DNA of 64,000 nt, taken from NCBI RefSeq assembly GCF_001742185.1, contig NZ_CP015750.1, positions 2,914,001-2,978,000 of the forward strand, written 5' to 3'. Numbering within the stretch: position 1 is the first letter of the stretch; every line of letters begins with the position of its first letter. This document shows positions 1-8,776 of this stretch, in pieces. Below the pieces are notes generated by a model. It saw nothing but the letters and a program-made list of their open reading frames with translations. It was not told the DNA's origin and ran no database searches. Both the position numbers and the translations under genes were made by a program. Origin of the DNA: Pectobacterium wasabiae CFBP 3304. GTDB lineage: Bacteria; Pseudomonadota; Gammaproteobacteria; Enterobacterales; Enterobacteriaceae.

Positions 1-111
1 CGTAAAGTCGGTATACGGTGCCAAAAGGTGTATCTGTATCATCCTGACAATCCTGTGCTATGTTCTGCGCAATGAAACAAACGTTACAGCGCGCGCAATG
101 GACGAGAGACG

Positions 112-951
112 ATGATGCAAATAGATGAACGATTACGGGATCGCTATAGCGAGCTTTCACCGCAGGAACAGCGCGTCGCGGATTTCATCTTCGATCACTT
201 TGACGATCTGATCAGTTACAACAGCGCTGAGCTGGCGCGGTTGAGCGGCGTCTCGAAAGCGACCGTCAGCCGCTTGTTCAAACGACTGGGCTACCCCAGC
301 TACCGTGACATGCGCGATGAGCTAAGAACGTTGCGCCAGAGCGGGATGCCGCTGGCGGATAACCGTGATGCGGTGCAGGGCAATACGCTGCTGGCGCGGC
401 ATTACAAACAGGAAATGGCGAACCTGACGCAGTGGATAAACCAGATTGACCCCGTACAGTTTGGTGCGGTGATTCAGGCGCTGAAGCAGGCGCAGCGCCT
501 GTGTCTGATCGGGCTACGCAACAGCTATCCGGTCGCGCTGCACCTGCGGCAACAACTGCTTCAGATTCGCCAACAGGTCACACTGCTGACGCAGCCGGGG
601 CAGACGCTATCCGAAGAGCTGGTCGATCTCACGGCGCAGGATGTCGTGATTGTGGTGGCCTTTCGCCGTCGTCCACGGCTAATTCAGCCGCTGCTGGTGC
701 AACTGCAAAAACGCGGCGTGCCTGTACTGCTGCTCTGCGAACCGCAGGTGAGTGCGCTGATGCCGTTGGCAACCTGGTCGCTGTGTGTCCCGCTGGACAG
801 CGTATCGGCGTTTGACAGCTATTCATCCGCCATGAGTCTGGTGAACGTGATCAGCAATGCGTTATTGCATGAAATACTGCGTGATGGACGCCAGCGCATC
901 CACCAGATTGCGGATCTTTATGGTGAACTGGATGAGCTTGAACAACGCTGA
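112..951 (+). CDS. RpiR/MurR-family transcriptional regulator
   Basis: The 279-residue protein has an N-terminal RpiR-type helix-turn-helix (about residues 1-75, core AELARLSGVSKATVSRLF) followed by a SIS-like ligand domain (about 120-260). This is the standard RpiR/MurR architecture and length. It lies directly upstream of an ABC transporter and two ureide-catabolic enzymes on the same strand, so it probably controls them; the inducer is unknown. The ATG at 112 follows a purine-rich stretch (gacgagag). It is separated from the next gene by 587 bases that hold a sigma-54 promoter, so it is likely transcribed separately. Family is clear; target is inferred from position. Confidence 0.88.
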   Translation: MMQIDERLRDRYSELSPQEQRVADFIFDHFDDLISYNSAELARLSGVSKATVSRLFKRLGYPSYRDMRDELRTLRQSGMPLADNRDAVQGNTLLARHYKQEMANLTQWINQIDPVQFGAVIQALKQAQRLCLIGLRNSYPVALHLRQQLLQIRQQVTLLTQPGQTLSEELVDLTAQDVVIVVAFRRRPRLIQPLLVQLQKRGVPVLLLCEPQVSALMPLATWSLCVPLDSVSAFDSYSSAMSLVNVISNALLHEILRDGRQRIHQIADLYGELDELEQR

Positions 952-973
952 TGGTGCGTTAGCGTGGTGCTTT

Positions 974-990
974 TGCACTTTAATAGTGCA
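974..990. promoter_or_regulatory. candidate NtrC enhancer site
   Basis: TGCACTTTAATAGTGCA is a perfect inverted repeat of the form TGCACY-N5-RGTGCA, the known consensus of NtrC sites such as those of glnA. It lies about 480 bases upstream of the predicted start of the sigma-54 promoter at 1445-1460. That distance is long, but sigma-54 activators tolerate it. Nitrogen control would suit a ureide-scavenging operon. Confidence 0.6.
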
Positions 991-1059
991 TTCCGAACGG
1001 TTGTTATATAGCCATGCAGATCGTTTCGGGCGTGATAGCTCTGGATTATTTTTGTGACG

Positions 1060-1280
1060 CAACGCCACGCCCGACATAGGGCAGCTCAAACGCCGCTTGC
1101 CCTATGAACCCAGGCTTTTTTCGCGGAATCACGCCGCTTCGCGATACCTTCGGCGTTCATGCCCGCAATACGGACCGCCAGCGACGCGCTCCCTGCGCGG
1201 CGCTGACTTTCGCGGCGTCCATGCCGCTCATCCGGCGGTCATGCTCACCTCAGCGTAATTCTTTACGCTAATAAGGCATA
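1060..1280. other. structured non-coding stretch between regulator and ABC operon
   Basis: No convincing gene lies in 952-1538. Within it, 1075-1083 and 1098-1106 form a 9-bp inverted repeat (CATAGGGCA / TGCCCTATG), and 1252-1258 with 1263-1269 form a 7-bp one (AGCGTAA / TTACGCT). The GC-rich sequence between them contains several short GC palindromes. It looks like a mobile or repetitive intergenic sequence inserted between the NtrC-like site and the promoter, but repetition elsewhere in the genome cannot be seen from this window. Confidence 0.3.
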
Positions 1281-1444
1281 AAAAACACAAGACTCAGGCG
1301 TGGTGCATGAGTTGCATAAATGATCTCTCTTCAACCACGCCCGAAACTGTTCACCAATATTCCATATCCACAGCTATGCCATATTTCAGCACAATTTTCT
1401 GACCTTCTACGTTGTTCCTCATCGCCAAGAGTACGAATGGAATC

Positions 1445-1460
1445 TGGCACACTCCTTGCT
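1445..1460 (+). promoter_or_regulatory. sigma-54 (RpoN) promoter of the ureide operon
   Basis: TGGCAC-actcc-TTGCT has the invariant GG and GC of a -24/-12 promoter with exactly ten bases between them. The predicted start is near 1471, about 68 bases before the first gene at 1539. Together with the NtrC-like palindrome upstream it indicates induction under nitrogen limitation. Confidence 0.75.
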
Positions 1461-1538
1461 TAGTATTTGTAACGATAGTTTCAATATTTGTTTTTAAAGA
1501 ACCTTTCGTTTCAATTACACTAACCGGGGGCAGAGACG

Positions 1539-2345
1539 ATGTTGATCAATAAACTGGGCATCAAAAAAGGGTTACTGGCGGTGATGGGTGCGGCAATGTT
1601 ACTGGTTCAGGCCAGTAGCGCGATGGCCGATCAGTTACAGGATATCGAGAAGCGCGGTGTGCTGCGCGTTGCGGTGCCGCAGGATTTCCCACCGTTTGGA
1701 TCGGTTGGCACCGATCTGCAACCGCAGGGCTATGACATCGATATCGCCCGCTATCTGGCGAAAGAGATGAAACTAAAGTTGCAACTGGTTCCGGTAACCA
1801 GCGCCAACCGCGTGCCGTATCTGCAAACCAACAAGGTCGATCTGGTTATCTCCAGCCTGGGTAAAAATGCCGAGCGTGAAAAAGTGATCGATTTCAGCCG
1901 CGCTTATGCGCCGTTCTTTCTGGGGGTATTCGGCCCGAAAGACAGCGCGTTAGCCTCGTCAGAAGCGCTGGAAGGGAAGAGTATTGGCGTCACACGCGGT
2001 GCAGTAGAAGATATGGTCCTGACGGAAACGGCGCCGAAGGCCGCACAGATTAAGCGCTACGAAGATAACAACACCACGCTGTCGGCGTATCTGTCAGGAC
2101 AGGTGGAATTCGTCGCCACAGGGAATCTGGTGGTTGCCGCTATCGCCGAGCAGAACCCGACTAAAGCCCCCGTCGCGAAGTTTATGCTGAAAGATTCGCC
2201 GTGCTACATCGGGCTGAAGAAAGACGAGCCTGCGCTGAAAGCGAAAGTCGACGCGTTGATCGAACAGGCGTTGAAAGACGATACGCTCAATAGCCTATCG
2301 GAAAAGTGGCTGAAAGCACCGTTGCCAGCCAGCATCAAAGCGTAA
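1539..2345 (+). CDS. polar amino-acid-type ABC transporter substrate-binding protein
   Basis: This 268-residue periplasmic protein belongs to the family-3 solute-binding proteins (PF00497-type). It has a Sec signal peptide (about residues 1-30, cleavage after SSAMA) and a typical fold-start motif, GVLRVAVPQDFPPFG. It begins an operon with two permeases and an ATPase, then two ureide enzymes. The ligand is therefore likely to be a ureide or other purine breakdown product rather than a standard amino acid. An RBS-like gggggcagag precedes the ATG. The family is firm; the substrate is inferred. Confidence 0.88.
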   Translation: MLINKLGIKKGLLAVMGAAMLLVQASSAMADQLQDIEKRGVLRVAVPQDFPPFGSVGTDLQPQGYDIDIARYLAKEMKLKLQLVPVTSANRVPYLQTNKVDLVISSLGKNAEREKVIDFSRAYAPFFLGVFGPKDSALASSEALEGKSIGVTRGAVEDMVLTETAPKAAQIKRYEDNNTTLSAYLSGQVEFVATGNLVVAAIAEQNPTKAPVAKFMLKDSPCYIGLKKDEPALKAKVDALIEQALKDDTLNSLSEKWLKAPLPASIKA

Positions 2346-2357
2346 CAGGAGCGCGCC

Positions 2358-3026
2358 ATGACCTATCAGCTTAATTTTTCCGCACTGTTGCCGTTCTGGC
2401 CTGAGCTGCTGGCGGGGCTGTGGGTCACCATTGAGCTGACAGTAATGGCAACCCTCGGCGGCATCGCCATCGGTATCTGCGGTGCGGCCTTGCGTAGCGG
2501 CAAGCCTACCCTGCTGAGTCGGCTATGGGGGATCTACGTCGAGCTGATCCGCAATACGCCGTTTGTGGTTCAGTTGTTCTTTATCGTCTTTGGCTTGCCG
2601 AGTTTGGGTTGGAAGCTGACTGCCGGGCAGGCTGCGCTGTTGGCAATGTTGATTAATCTTGGCGCGTACAGCACCGAGATTATCCGCGCAGGGATTCAGG
2701 TGACGCCGAAAGGCCAGTGGGAAGCCGCTCGCGTGCTGGGGCTGACGCGGATGCAGACTTTTCTACGTGTGATCCTACCGCCTGCGCTCCAGCGAATTTA
2801 TCCGGCGCTGGTCAGCCAGTGCATTATCGTCATGCTGGGATCGTCGGTGGTGTCGCAGGTGTCTTACGAGGAACTGACCTTTGCCGCTAACCTGATTCAG
2901 TCCCGTACTTTTCTGAGCTTTGAAGTGTATCTGGCGACCACGCTGTGTTATCTCGTGCTGTCTGTTCTGATGCGGCAACTCTTACTGCTGGCGGGGCGGC
3001 GTTTCTTAGGGAGTCAGCAATCATGA
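2358..3026 (+). CDS. ABC transporter inner-membrane permease (HisM/GlnP type)
   Basis: The 222-residue integral membrane protein has about five hydrophobic segments. It carries the EAA loop that contacts the ATPase (EAARVLGLTRMQTFLRVILP), as in polar amino-acid permeases of this length. It starts 12 bases after the binding-protein gene. Its stop overlaps the next permease start in an ATGA junction, so the two are translationally coupled. It forms the membrane channel with the second permease. Confidence 0.9.
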   Translation: MTYQLNFSALLPFWPELLAGLWVTIELTVMATLGGIAIGICGAALRSGKPTLLSRLWGIYVELIRNTPFVVQLFFIVFGLPSLGWKLTAGQAALLAMLINLGAYSTEIIRAGIQVTPKGQWEAARVLGLTRMQTFLRVILPPALQRIYPALVSQCIIVMLGSSVVSQVSYEELTFAANLIQSRTFLSFEVYLATTLCYLVLSVLMRQLLLLAGRRFLGSQQS

Positions 3027-3676
3027 CATTTACCGATTGGGATATTGTGCGCAACCTGCTGCTGGCGGCGCGTTGGACGCTGCTATTGTCGCTGACGGCC
3101 TTCATTGGCGGTGCGCTGGTGACGTTTCCGCTCATGCTGCTGCGGTTGACCAAGCGTAAGTGGCCGACGCGATTTGTTCATCTGTATTCCGAGCTATTTC
3201 AGGGCACACCGCTGCTGATGCAGTTGTTTCTCGCATTTTTCGGGCTAGCACTGTTCGGTATTGATGTCAGCCCATGGACGGCGGCGGCACTGGCGCTGAC
3301 GCTGTTTACCAGCGCCTTTCTGGTAGATATCTGGTGCGGCAGCGTAGAAGCCTTGCCGAAAGGGCAGTGGGAAGCGTCGCGCTGTCTCGGGCTGGATTTC
3401 GGCCAGACGCTCTATCGGGTGATTGCGCCGCAGGCGATGCGTATCGCCATCGCGCCTACTGTTGGGTTCTCCGTGCAGGTAATTAAAGGCACCGCGCTGG
3501 CATCGATCATCGGGTTTATCGAACTGACCAAAGCGGGAACCATGTTGAATAACGTGACCTATCAACCGTTTAAAGTGTTCGGATTGGTGGCGCTAGGCTA
3601 TTTCCTGATGTGCTATCCGCTCTCTTACTACAGCCGCTATCTGGAGAAGAAATTCAATGCCGCTCATCACCATTAA
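3023..3676 (+). CDS. second ABC transporter inner-membrane permease
   Basis: This 217-residue permease is paralogous to the preceding one, with the EAA-loop motif EASRCLGLDFGQTLYRVIAP. The open frame extends further upstream, but the ATG at 3023 in the ATGA overlap with the previous stop gives the usual N-terminus (MTFTDWDIVRNLL). It overlaps the ATPase gene by 20 bases. The pair form a heterodimeric channel. Confidence 0.9.
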   Translation: MTFTDWDIVRNLLLAARWTLLLSLTAFIGGALVTFPLMLLRLTKRKWPTRFVHLYSELFQGTPLLMQLFLAFFGLALFGIDVSPWTAAALALTLFTSAFLVDIWCGSVEALPKGQWEASRCLGLDFGQTLYRVIAPQAMRIAIAPTVGFSVQVIKGTALASIIGFIELTKAGTMLNNVTYQPFKVFGLVALGYFLMCYPLSYYSRYLEKKFNAAHHH

Positions 3677-4400
3677 TCAGGTTCAAAAATATTACGGTCA
3701 GAACCATGTCCTGAAAGGCGTGGATCTGGATATCGAAATCGGTGAGGTCATTTCGATCATCGGGCGCAGCGGCTCCGGTAAAAGCACGCTACTGCGCTGC
3801 ATGAACGGTCTGGAAGGGTATCAGGATGGCAGCATCAAGCTGGGCGGGATGACCGTCACCGACAGGGATTCACAGGCGCGGGAAATTAGCCGCTCGGTCG
3901 GGATGGTGTTCCAGAATTTCAATCTGTTTCCGCACATGACGGCGCTGGAAAATGTGATGTTGGCACCGCGCCGCGTGCTGGGTAAAAGTGCGGCGGAGTG
4001 TCAGGCGTTAGGTGAACAGATGCTCAACAAGGTCGGGCTGGGCGAACGCCTTCATTATTATCCCGGCAATCTGTCGGGCGGTCAGCAGCAGCGCGTCGCC
4101 ATTGCCCGTGCATTGGCGATGAATCCAAAAGTCCTACTGTGTGACGAAATTACCTCGGCACTCGATCCTGAATTAGTCGGCGAAGTGCTGAAGGTGCTGG
4201 AACAGCTTGCCGCAGAAGGCATGACGTTGATTCTGGTTACGCATGAAATGAATTTTGCCCGTGAAGTGGGCGACCGCGTGGTGTTTATGCATCAGGGTAC
4301 GGTTTGGGAGCAGGGCGACAGTAAAACACTGTTCGCTAACCCGCAGACCCGCGAACTGAAACAGTTTATCGCCTCGGTTCGAGGATTATCGGAAGCGTAA
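3657..4400 (+). CDS. ABC transporter ATP-binding protein
   Basis: The 247-residue GlnQ-like ATPase has Walker A GRSGSGKST, the Q-loop region MVFQNFNLFPHMT, signature LSGGQQQRVAIARAL, Walker B VLLCDEITSALDP and H-loop LVTHEM. It energises uptake through the two permeases just upstream. Its start overlaps the permease end, as usual in such operons. Confidence 0.93.
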   Translation: MPLITINQVQKYYGQNHVLKGVDLDIEIGEVISIIGRSGSGKSTLLRCMNGLEGYQDGSIKLGGMTVTDRDSQAREISRSVGMVFQNFNLFPHMTALENVMLAPRRVLGKSAAECQALGEQMLNKVGLGERLHYYPGNLSGGQQQRVAIARALAMNPKVLLCDEITSALDPELVGEVLKVLEQLAAEGMTLILVTHEMNFAREVGDRVVFMHQGTVWEQGDSKTLFANPQTRELKQFIASVRGLSEA

Positions 4401-4449
4401 TGACGCTTTTCGAGTGTGTAAGTCGAAAAAAAAGTCTGGAGCAATAACC

Positions 4450-5694
4450 ATGAGCAGCGAACTGTACGCGCAAATTAATCCCCCTCATCGTTTACTGATG
4501 GGGCCGGGGCCGATCAATGCCGATCCGCGCGTATTACGGGCAATGGCCAGCCAGTTAGTTGGCCAGTATGACCCCGCGATGACCCATTATATGAATCAGG
4601 TCATGGCGCTCTATCGTCAGCTTTTCCACACGGAAAACCGCTGGACGATGCTGGTGGACGGTACCTCACGTGCGGGCATCGAAGCGATCCTGCTGTCGGC
4701 GATCCGCCCTGGCGATAAGGTGCTGGTGCCGGTATTTGGTCGTTTTGGTCATTTACTGTGTGAGATTGCCCGCCGCTGTCGTGCCGAGGTTCATATCATT
4801 GAAGTGCCATGGGGTGAGGTGTTCTCGCCTGACCAGATCGAAGAGGCGATCAAAGCGGTGCGTCCGCGCCTGTTGCTGACGGTGCAGGGCGATACGTCGA
4901 CCACGATGTTGCAGCCGCTGGAGGAACTGGGCGAGATTTGCCGCCGCCACGGCGTGCTGTTCTATACCGATGCCACGGCGTCTTTTGGCGGTAATCCGCT
5001 GGAAACCGATAAATGGGGTTTGGATGCCGTTTCCGCTGGATTGCAGAAGTGTCTGGGCGGGCCGTCTGGCAGCTCACCGATCACGTTAAGTCCGCAGATG
5101 GAAGCCGTGATCCGTCGTCGTAAATGCGTCGAGCAAGGGATCAGAACCGACGCGCATCAGGACGGTGACGACGAGATGATCTATTCCAATTATTTCGATC
5201 TGGGCATGGTGATGGATTACTGGGGGCCGGAGCGCCTGAATCACCATACCGAAGCGACAAGCATGTTGTTTGCTGCACGTGAGTGCGCGCGAGTGATCCT
5301 CGAAGAAGGGCTGGATCGCAGCATTGTCCGCCATGCGTTACATGGTAATGCGCTGGTAGCAGGGATTCAGGGGATGGGGCTGGAAACCTTTGGCGATCTC
5401 AGCCACAAAATGAATAACGTACTGGGCGTGGTGATTCCTGACGGTGTCCACGGCGAGCAGGTACGTAAGCTGCTGTTGGAGGATTTCGCGATTGAGATCG
5501 GCACCTCGTTTGGCCCGCTTCAGGGCAAAATCTGGCGCATTGGCACTATGGGTTACAACGCACGCAAAGACTGCGTGATGCAAACATTAACGGCGCTGGA
5601 GGCGGTGCTGAATCGTCTTGGCTTCCGCACCGTACAGGGCGAAGCCATGCAGGCCGCCTGGAACAGCTATGCGGCGAACGAGGAGCATGCATGA
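4450..5694 (+). CDS. hpxJ: class V aminotransferase, (S)-ureidoglycine-glyoxylate type
   Basis: This 414-residue PLP enzyme of the alanine-glyoxylate/PucG class has the N-terminal motif LLMGPGPINADPRVL and the probable PLP lysine in SAGLQKCLGGPSG. PucG/HpxJ-type enzymes transfer the amino group of ureidoglycine, the product of allantoate hydrolysis, to an acceptor. Placement immediately before allantoate amidohydrolase supports this role. ATG 4450 was chosen over the longer frame from 4414 because GGAG precedes it at the right distance and the protein then starts as family members do. The stop overlaps the next start by four bases. The symbol follows Klebsiella usage and is less certain than the function. 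Confidence 0.8.
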   Translation: MSSELYAQINPPHRLLMGPGPINADPRVLRAMASQLVGQYDPAMTHYMNQVMALYRQLFHTENRWTMLVDGTSRAGIEAILLSAIRPGDKVLVPVFGRFGHLLCEIARRCRAEVHIIEVPWGEVFSPDQIEEAIKAVRPRLLLTVQGDTSTTMLQPLEELGEICRRHGVLFYTDATASFGGNPLETDKWGLDAVSAGLQKCLGGPSGSSPITLSPQMEAVIRRRKCVEQGIRTDAHQDGDDEMIYSNYFDLGMVMDYWGPERLNHHTEATSMLFAARECARVILEEGLDRSIVRHALHGNALVAGIQGMGLETFGDLSHKMNNVLGVVIPDGVHGEQVRKLLLEDFAIEIGTSFGPLQGKIWRIGTMGYNARKDCVMQTLTALEAVLNRLGFRTVQGEAMQAAWNSYAANEEHA

Positions 5695-6980
5695 GTAAAA
5701 TTTTGATGTCGCCTTTTGCTGTACAGACTGCCGCTGAACTGATTATGTCGCGCTGCGATACGCTGGCTGAAATTAGCGAAACGTCCGGTCAACTGACCCG
5801 CGTTTACCTATCGCTGGAGCACCTACGTGCCAATAGGCTGGTGGGGGAGTGGATGCACGAAGCCGGGATGAACGTCTGGCAGGATAGCGTGGGCAATATT
5901 TGCGGCCGCTATGACGGACTGACGCCGGATGCACCGGCGCTGCTGTTGGGGTCGCATCTGGATACGGTACGCAATGCCGGACGCTATGACGGCATGCTGG
6001 GCGTATTAACCGCGATTGAAGTGGTACGCGCATTTCATCAACAGGGAATTCGGCTGCCCGTGGCGCTGGAAATTGTCGGTTTTGGCGATGAGGAAGGTAC
6101 GCGTTTTGGCATTACCCTGCTGGGCAGTCGCGGTTTGACGGGCACCTGGCCGGAAAACTGGCTGGCGTGTGAGGATGCCGAAGGCACCAGCGTGGCGCAG
6201 GCATTGACGATTGCGGGGCTTGATCCACTTCAGGTGGTGCAGGCCGCGCGCCCGGTCAGTGATATCGTCGCCTATCTGGAATTGCACATTGAGCAGGGGC
6301 CGTGTCTGGAACAGCAGGATCTGGCGCTGGGCGTGGTGACGGCGATTAACGGGGCGCGGCGGCTTAACTGCATGTTTCTCGGTCTGGCGGGGCACGCAGG
6401 AACGGTGCCGATGACGCAGCGGCAGGATGCGCTGGCGGCGGCCGCTGACTGGATGGCGCAGGCAGAACGGGTGACGCGAGAAAGCGATCCTCATCTGGTC
6501 GCAACGTTTGGCACGCTACAATGTTTACCGGGCGCGGCGAACGTCATCCCCGGTGAAGTGAAGCTGACGCTGGATATTCGCGGGCCGGAGGATACGCCGC
6601 TGGATGCGTTGCTGCAAAAACTCCTGACGTTGGCACAGGCTATCGCGCACCAGCGCGGCTGCCAGTTCAGCGCCGAAGAGTATTATCGTATTGCAGCAAC
6701 ACGCTGCGATCCCGCGTTGCAGTCGGCATTAAACGAGGCGGTGACGCAGGTACAGGGAAAAACGCTCATGCTGCCGAGCGGCGCAGGGCATGATGCCATC
6801 GCCATCGCCGAACGTTGGCCAGTAGCGATGCTCTTTGTCCGCTGTCGTAGCGGCATCAGCCACCATCCCGATGAGTCCGTTATTACGGCAGATGTGGCGC
6901 TGGCATTACGTGCGCTGGGAAATATGATATTAGCGTATAACGATAACGGTGATTTAGTTTCATCTTTCTCATCGAAATAA
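5691..6980 (+). CDS. hpxK: allantoate amidohydrolase (M20-type Zn enzyme)
   Basis: The 429-residue protein belongs to the M20 amidase/hydantoinase group. Metal-binding motifs are visible: GSHLDTV, a second Asp in RYDGMLG, the catalytic GDEEGTRF, LELHIEQGP, and a C-terminal HHPDE. It hydrolyses allantoate to ureidoglycine with release of ammonia, feeding the aminotransferase encoded just upstream. The genes share an ATGA overlap. The related enzymes ureidoglycolate hydrolase and N-carbamoyl-amino-acid hydrolase have the same fold; context favours allantoate. It is the last gene of the operon and converges with the aminotransferase at 7033. Confidence 0.85.
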   Translation: MSKILMSPFAVQTAAELIMSRCDTLAEISETSGQLTRVYLSLEHLRANRLVGEWMHEAGMNVWQDSVGNICGRYDGLTPDAPALLLGSHLDTVRNAGRYDGMLGVLTAIEVVRAFHQQGIRLPVALEIVGFGDEEGTRFGITLLGSRGLTGTWPENWLACEDAEGTSVAQALTIAGLDPLQVVQAARPVSDIVAYLELHIEQGPCLEQQDLALGVVTAINGARRLNCMFLGLAGHAGTVPMTQRQDALAAAADWMAQAERVTRESDPHLVATFGTLQCLPGAANVIPGEVKLTLDIRGPEDTPLDALLQKLLTLAQAIAHQRGCQFSAEEYYRIAATRCDPALQSALNEAVTQVQGKTLMLPSGAGHDAIAIAERWPVAMLFVRCRSGISHHPDESVITADVALALRALGNMILAYNDNGDLVSSFSSK

Positions 6981-7032
6981 GCCAATCGGTATTTTGAATA
7001 CAGTTTTCGGTATTCAATGCTTTGTCATTATT

Positions 7033-8370
7033 TCATTGGGCGATGCGTTCTTCGCTGAGCACCTCGCGGAGAATAGAGAAAAGATCGTCAATATAGGCAG
7101 GGGTCGACACCAGTATTGGGGCAACAATTAAGGTGTCGCCAGTAGATTTTAGGTGTAGCCCGCGTTCAAATAATTTTTTCTGTAACAGATAACCGCGCTG
7201 CCCTACCTTCTCTGTGGGGCGCAGATCGATACCACCTAACAGCCCAAATCCACGAATATCGCTAATAATCGGTAATTCTCGTAGTTCAAATAATTTATCA
7301 AGAAAATAAGGGGTTAGTTTTTCGCCGTTGGCAAAAACGTTCTCTCCCTGATACAAACGCAAAGTGGCGAGTGCTGCCGCGCAGGCTGCCGGGTGAGCAC
7401 TCCAGGTGTAACCGTGAAAAAATTCAATTTCCTGTTCGCCTGCGGCGTCAATAATTTGATCGTAAATACGACGATCGACGGCGACAGCGGCCATAGGCTG
7501 TGTGCCGTTGGTCAGCGCCTTGGCAAGGGTAATAATGTCTGGGCGGATAGAAAATGTTTGGCTGGCGAATGCCTTGCCGGTTCGTCCGAATCCGCAAATC
7601 ACTTCATCCATAATCAGCAGAATGTCATAGCGATCGCACAGTAGCCGGATACGTTCAAGATAGCCTTTGGGCGGAACCAATACGCCAGTAGAGCCCGCGA
7701 TAGGTTCGATCACGCAGGCCGCGATATTTTCAGCGCCATGTAATTCAATCAGACGTTGCAGATCGTCTGCCAGATAGTCGCCGTGTTCAGGTTGACCCCG
7801 TTGATAACGGTTCTCCTCCAGCCAGGTATGGCGTAGGTGAACAACCTGCGGCCAGCTACCTGCGAACTGTCGACGGTTGTTGGTTAGCCCGCTCAATGCG
7901 ACGCCACCAAAGTTGACGCCGTGATAAGCGCGTTCACGGGATATAAACAGCTTACGTGAACTCTGTTTACGGGCTCGCTGGTAGGCAAGTGCGACTTTCA
8001 GGGCGCTGTCGATCGCTTCTGAACCGGAATTTACAAAAAATAGGCGGTCAAGCTGTGGGGGAAGAATTTTCGCCAACTCGTTCGCGGTTTCAAATGCCAA
8101 AGGATGGCTGCGATAAAAGCTGGGACTGTAGTCCAGAGTCATAAATTGCTGATAAACCGCATCGGCAATTTCCTGGCGACGATGACCTAAGGCAGAAGTA
8201 AACAAACCAGAGACACCGTCTAGTATGCGATTCCCTATGTTGTCCTGATAATAAAACCCATCAGCTTGAGTAAATAATTTCGGGTCCTGGCGGAAATCTC
8301 CGTTTGGTGTAAAAGGAAGCCAGAAGTTGTCATTAATGATATTACGAAGATCTTTCCGTTGTTTAGTCAT
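7033..8370 (-). CDS. class III omega-aminotransferase
   Basis: This 445-residue PLP aminotransferase resembles beta-alanine/taurine-pyruvate aminotransferases. It has NSGSEAIDSALKVA for phosphate binding, the PLP-contacting Asp in LLIMDEVICGFGRTG, and the Schiff-base lysine in ITLAKALTNG. It is divergent from a sulfonate-type binding protein and a glycyl radical enzyme. An amine substrate such as taurine or a related omega-amine is therefore plausible, but this cannot be shown from sequence alone. The start is the ATG at 8370 after a weak AGG-like site. Confidence 0.85.
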   Translation of the reverse strand: MTKQRKDLRNIINDNFWLPFTPNGDFRQDPKLFTQADGFYYQDNIGNRILDGVSGLFTSALGHRRQEIADAVYQQFMTLDYSPSFYRSHPLAFETANELAKILPPQLDRLFFVNSGSEAIDSALKVALAYQRARKQSSRKLFISRERAYHGVNFGGVALSGLTNNRRQFAGSWPQVVHLRHTWLEENRYQRGQPEHGDYLADDLQRLIELHGAENIAACVIEPIAGSTGVLVPPKGYLERIRLLCDRYDILLIMDEVICGFGRTGKAFASQTFSIRPDIITLAKALTNGTQPMAAVAVDRRIYDQIIDAAGEQEIEFFHGYTWSAHPAACAAALATLRLYQGENVFANGEKLTPYFLDKLFELRELPIISDIRGFGLLGGIDLRPTEKVGQRGYLLQKKLFERGLHLKSTGDTLIVAPILVSTPAYIDDLFSILREVLSEERIAQ

Positions 8371-8776
8371 GGCGAGTTACCTGATAATGTTTGGGTATTT
8401 AGCTTTTTCGCAGGACTTACGGTGAGCCATTTTTTCGGATTAATACACGGAGTATTTCCTGAAAATAATATATTTCATAAATTTATTGCTAATGTAAAAG
8501 ATGATATTTTTCTTTTTTATTGCATATTTTTAATATGATAAATATAAAGTGTTTCAGCATGAGTGATTTAGGAGGAATACTATATATTTTGGTTTTTTAT
8601 TATATTTAATTTCTTTTGGTTAACTTGTTTTGGTGTTTTTTTTAACGTCTCATTAATAATTATTGCTGCGTGGCGCGTTAGACAAATAATCGATATTTTT
8701 ATCAATAACTGATATTTCATAACACCGTTAGATAAAGGCTAGGATGCATTATTCCTTCTGACTCTATGGTGTGTTT
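8371..8776. other. AT-rich divergent promoter region
   Basis: These 406 bases between the divergent aminotransferase and binding-protein genes are strongly AT-rich. I see no gene, no convincing -24/-12 element and no clear operator. Many AT-rich -10-like strings occur, so no single promoter can be named. Confidence 0.4.

Noticed and set aside
501..1089. Several open frames of 60-105 codons overlapping or just after the RpiR gene
   Set aside because: They lie in alternative frames of a clear gene or in GC-rich structured sequence, have no RBS and encode low-complexity Arg/Ala-rich peptides.
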